Position numbers and translations under genes: made by a program. Below are positions 49,098-50,217 of a stretch of 50,217 nucleotides of DNA, piece by piece. The notes below the pieces were generated by a model. It was not told the DNA's origin. It was given only the letters and a program-made list of their open reading frames with translations, and made no database searches. Source of the DNA: an uncultured Faecalibacterium sp. (lineage in GTDB: Bacteria; Bacillota; Clostridia; Oscillospirales; Ruminococcaceae); assembly GCA_900772565.1 (NCBI GenBank), contig CAAHET010000188.1, forward strand, positions 1 to 50,217, written 5' to 3'. Every line of letters starts with the position of its first letter. The first letter of the stretch is position 1.

Positions 49098-49387
49098 CGC
49101 AGGAACAACGAAATCTGACCCGGAACGCTCTGCGCAAGTACGGCGAACGCCACTGGGCGCGCACGCCGGAAAACCGCCGCTGGCAAAGTGCCATTGATGA
49201 GGGCATCGACTACTATCAGGTGCACGACCCCATGCGGGCAGACCTGCTGCGGATGCGCTTTTTTGAGCGGCGCCCGGAGGACGAGATCTTAGAGCAGCTG
49301 CACATCGGCCGCACCACCTACCAGAAGGCTCTGCAGGATCTTTTGAGCACCATCGCCGTTTACGCCGCCCAGCGCGGCGCGTTCTGA
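49094..49387 (+). CDS. Sigma-region-4-like / phage ArpU-type regulator
   Basis: 97 residues. The C-terminal half is a helix-turn-helix of the sigma-70 region-4 kind (RMRFFERRPEDEILEQLHIGRTTYQKALQDLL). The N-terminal half is polar and helical. Similar proteins occur as late regulators in phages and as small transcription regulators. The GTG start overlaps the stop of the preceding gene. It is cotranscribed with the small HTH gene. Function not proven. Confidence 0.65.
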   Translation: MTQEQRNLTRNALRKYGERHWARTPENRRWQSAIDEGIDYYQVHDPMRADLLRMRFFERRPEDEILEQLHIGRTTYQKALQDLLSTIAVYAAQRGAF

Positions 49388-49404
49388 ACAAATAGCCGTG
49401 AAAA

Positions 49405-49442
49405 GTGTCCCAGAAAAACGCCCGCGAGTGTTTCTGGGGCAC
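49405..49442 (+). terminator. Hairpin after the regulator pair
   Basis: GTG-CCCAGAAA pairs with TTTCTGGG-CAC with one mismatch near the base and a 14-base loop. The T tract is weak. Confidence 0.4.
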
Positions 49443-49450
49443 AACCATAA

Positions 49451-49490
49451 AACAGAGCTGCTGCACCGTGTTTCGTGCAGCAGCCCTGTT
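49451..49490. terminator. Bidirectional terminator
   Basis: AACAG and GCTGCTGCAC pair with GTGCAGCAGC and CTGTT. It is followed by TTTGG on the plus side and A-rich sequence on the minus side. It ends the Cys-rich peptide gene on the minus strand. Confidence 0.7.
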
Positions 49491-49494
49491 TTGG

Positions 49495-49659
49495 TTATTT
49501 CTTTTTAGCGTCCGGATCCTCGCAATGGCTGTGGCAGGAGGCACAGTTGCCGCTGCAGCCCTCGCCCTTCCAGCCGCCCTGTCTGGAGATCCAGACCACA
49601 GCCAGCGCAAACAGCACAGCCAATATTACCAGCGTGATGATCCCGCGAAGTGTCAGCAT
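49495..49659 (-). CDS. FeoB-associated-type Cys-rich membrane peptide
   Basis: 54 residues: one membrane helix (GIITLVILAVLFALAVVW) followed by a Cys-rich tail with CSGNCASCHSHC. This matches the short FeoB-associated Cys-rich membrane proteins of Firmicutes. No feoA or feoB gene is nearby, so any role in iron transport is inference. The ATG at 49659 has GAGGG at good spacing; an ATG six bases upstream and longer frames are less likely. Confidence 0.7.
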   Translation of the reverse strand: MLTLRGIITLVILAVLFALAVVWISRQGGWKGEGCSGNCASCHSHCEDPDAKKK

Positions 49660-49867
49660 ATTCATCCCTCGATTTCTCTTATGCAGCTTTCTGCCCCCAA
49701 GTATACACGATTTGCAGGCAAAGAGCAACAGCCTGCCGCACATTTTTTGTGCAGGGCGCAGCAGCAGCTGCTGCCCGGCGGCAATGCTGCACGACCGGTG
49801 TTCGGCGCAACATTTTTGCAGCCGGAGAAAGTGCTTCGAAAAAAGTAAAAGTTTTTCAAATTAGGGC

Positions 49868-49896
49868 TTGCATTTCGGCAAAGGTCGTGCTATAAT
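49868..49896 (+). promoter_or_regulatory. tRNA-Val promoter
   Basis: TTGCAT (49868-49873) and TATAAT (49891-49896) with a 17-base spacer, about 40 bases before the tRNA. Confidence 0.85.
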
Positions 49897-49936
49897 AATC
49901 ACGTTCCAGTTCGGAGCGCATAACACAAGCGAATAT

Positions 49937-50013
49937 GGAGGATTAGCTCAGCTGGTTAGAGCACCTGCATCACACGCAGGGGGTCTGGGGTTCGAGTCCC
50001 TAATTCTCCACCA
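49937..50013 (+). tRNA. tRNA-Val (anticodon CAC)
   Basis: Full cloverleaf: acceptor stem GGAGGAT/ATTCTCC, D arm with GCTC/GAGC, anticodon stem CCTGC/GCAGG with loop ATCACAC, T arm with TTCGAGT, and encoded CCA at 50011-50013. The anticodon CAC reads the valine codon GUG. Confidence 0.95.
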
Positions 50014-50020
50014 TACAGTT

Positions 50021-50068
50021 CGTACTCGAACCCGATTCTTTACGAGAAAGGGTTCGGGTACGTTTTTT
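50021..50068 (+). terminator. Terminator of the tRNA gene
   Basis: CGTAC-T-CGAACCC pairs with GGGTTCG-G-GTACG around a 16-base loop and is followed by six T. Confidence 0.85.
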
Positions 50069-50115
50069 GTTTATCGGAGGTTCTGCGGAAGGACTACTCG
50101 GAACGGTAAACGAGC

Positions 50116-50160
50116 AAAGGCAGGGTATCGCTATGATAGTGGTATCCTGCCTTTTGTTTT
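50116..50160 (+). terminator. Second hairpin terminator downstream of the tRNA
   Basis: AAAGGCAGG and GTATC pair with GTATC and CTGCCTTT (two wobble pairs), followed by TGTTTT. The transcript it would end is not evident, as only the tRNA lies upstream. Confidence 0.65.
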
Positions 50161-50167
50161 GCGGGAT

Positions 50168-50190
50168 CAAGTTCGCTTTGTGCGAACTTG
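50168..50190. repeat. Small inverted repeat at the window end
   Basis: CAAGTTCGC pairs with GCGAACTTG with a 5-base loop, perfect. No T tract. Its role cannot be judged from the last 27 bases. Confidence 0.5.
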
Positions 50191-50217
50191 GTCGTCCCCC
50201 TATATGGCGCGTTTGGG

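Noticed and set aside
1..50217. CRISPR arrays, insertion sequences, rRNA genes
   Set aside because: None seen by reading both strands; no transposase-like protein among the frames.

Overview
The window looks like the chromosome of a strictly anaerobic, high-GC gut Firmicute of the Oscillospiraceae/Ruminococcaceae type; Faecalibacterium is my best guess. The basis is the gene content and order (pyruvate formate-lyase, a division cluster, an FMN-dependent FabK fatty-acid operon), sigma-70 type promoters with strong AGGAGG ribosome sites, and a gut-Clostridia style palindromic repeat remnant. I could not run a database search, so the genus is inference.

Layout. 1-1.7 kb: the N-terminal part of pflB (minus strand), a structured leader, and a divergent, unannotated small-RNA candidate with its own promoter and terminator. 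1.7-4.2 kb: a lipoprotein and a divergent XRE regulator sharing tandem operators, then a membrane flippase-like pair. 4.3-8.9 kb (minus): a compact operon of two adenylating enzymes, a carrier protein and a condensation-type acyltransferase, i.e. a dissociated carrier-protein assembly line. 9.1-12.9 kb (plus): a divergent operon of a membrane acyltransferase, a coiled-coil protein and a glycosyltransferase. 13-14.4 kb: a seven-helix membrane protein and a TetR repressor with matching operators at both promoters. 14.7-20.8 kb: a lipoprotein, a zinc-ribbon/DUF5685/J-domain operon, a family 2 glycosidase with an altered acid/base motif, and a flavoprotein. 20.9-22.0 kb: rsmD and a coiled-coil protein.

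22.1-34.9 kb is the dcw cluster: mraZ-rsmH-ftsL-pbp-murF-(mraY-like)-ftsW-murG-ftsQ-murE. It starts with a 17-bp-spaced promoter and three MraZ boxes. The gene in the mraY slot keeps MraY-like sequence landmarks but has lost its catalytic residues, and murD and murC are absent. 35.2-43.8 kb is the type II fatty-acid operon acpP-accD-accA-fabH-fabK-(fabK-like)-fabD-fabG-fabF-fabZ, with several 4-7 bp gene overlaps and without accB/accC. 43.9-50.2 kb holds purC, a glycerophosphodiesterase, a LysR/TrmO/small-protein group, a phage-type switch (S24 repressor facing a small HTH gene and a sigma-region-4-like gene), a FeoB-associated-type Cys-rich membrane peptide, and tRNA-Val(CAC) followed by three hairpins up to the window edge.

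The most interesting items are the catalytically dead MraY homologue in the division operon, the carrier-protein/adenylation/condensation operon opposite an acyltransferase-glycosyltransferase operon, and the small-RNA candidate with an anti-Shine-Dalgarno tract next to pflB. No transposase, insertion sequence or CRISPR array was seen.
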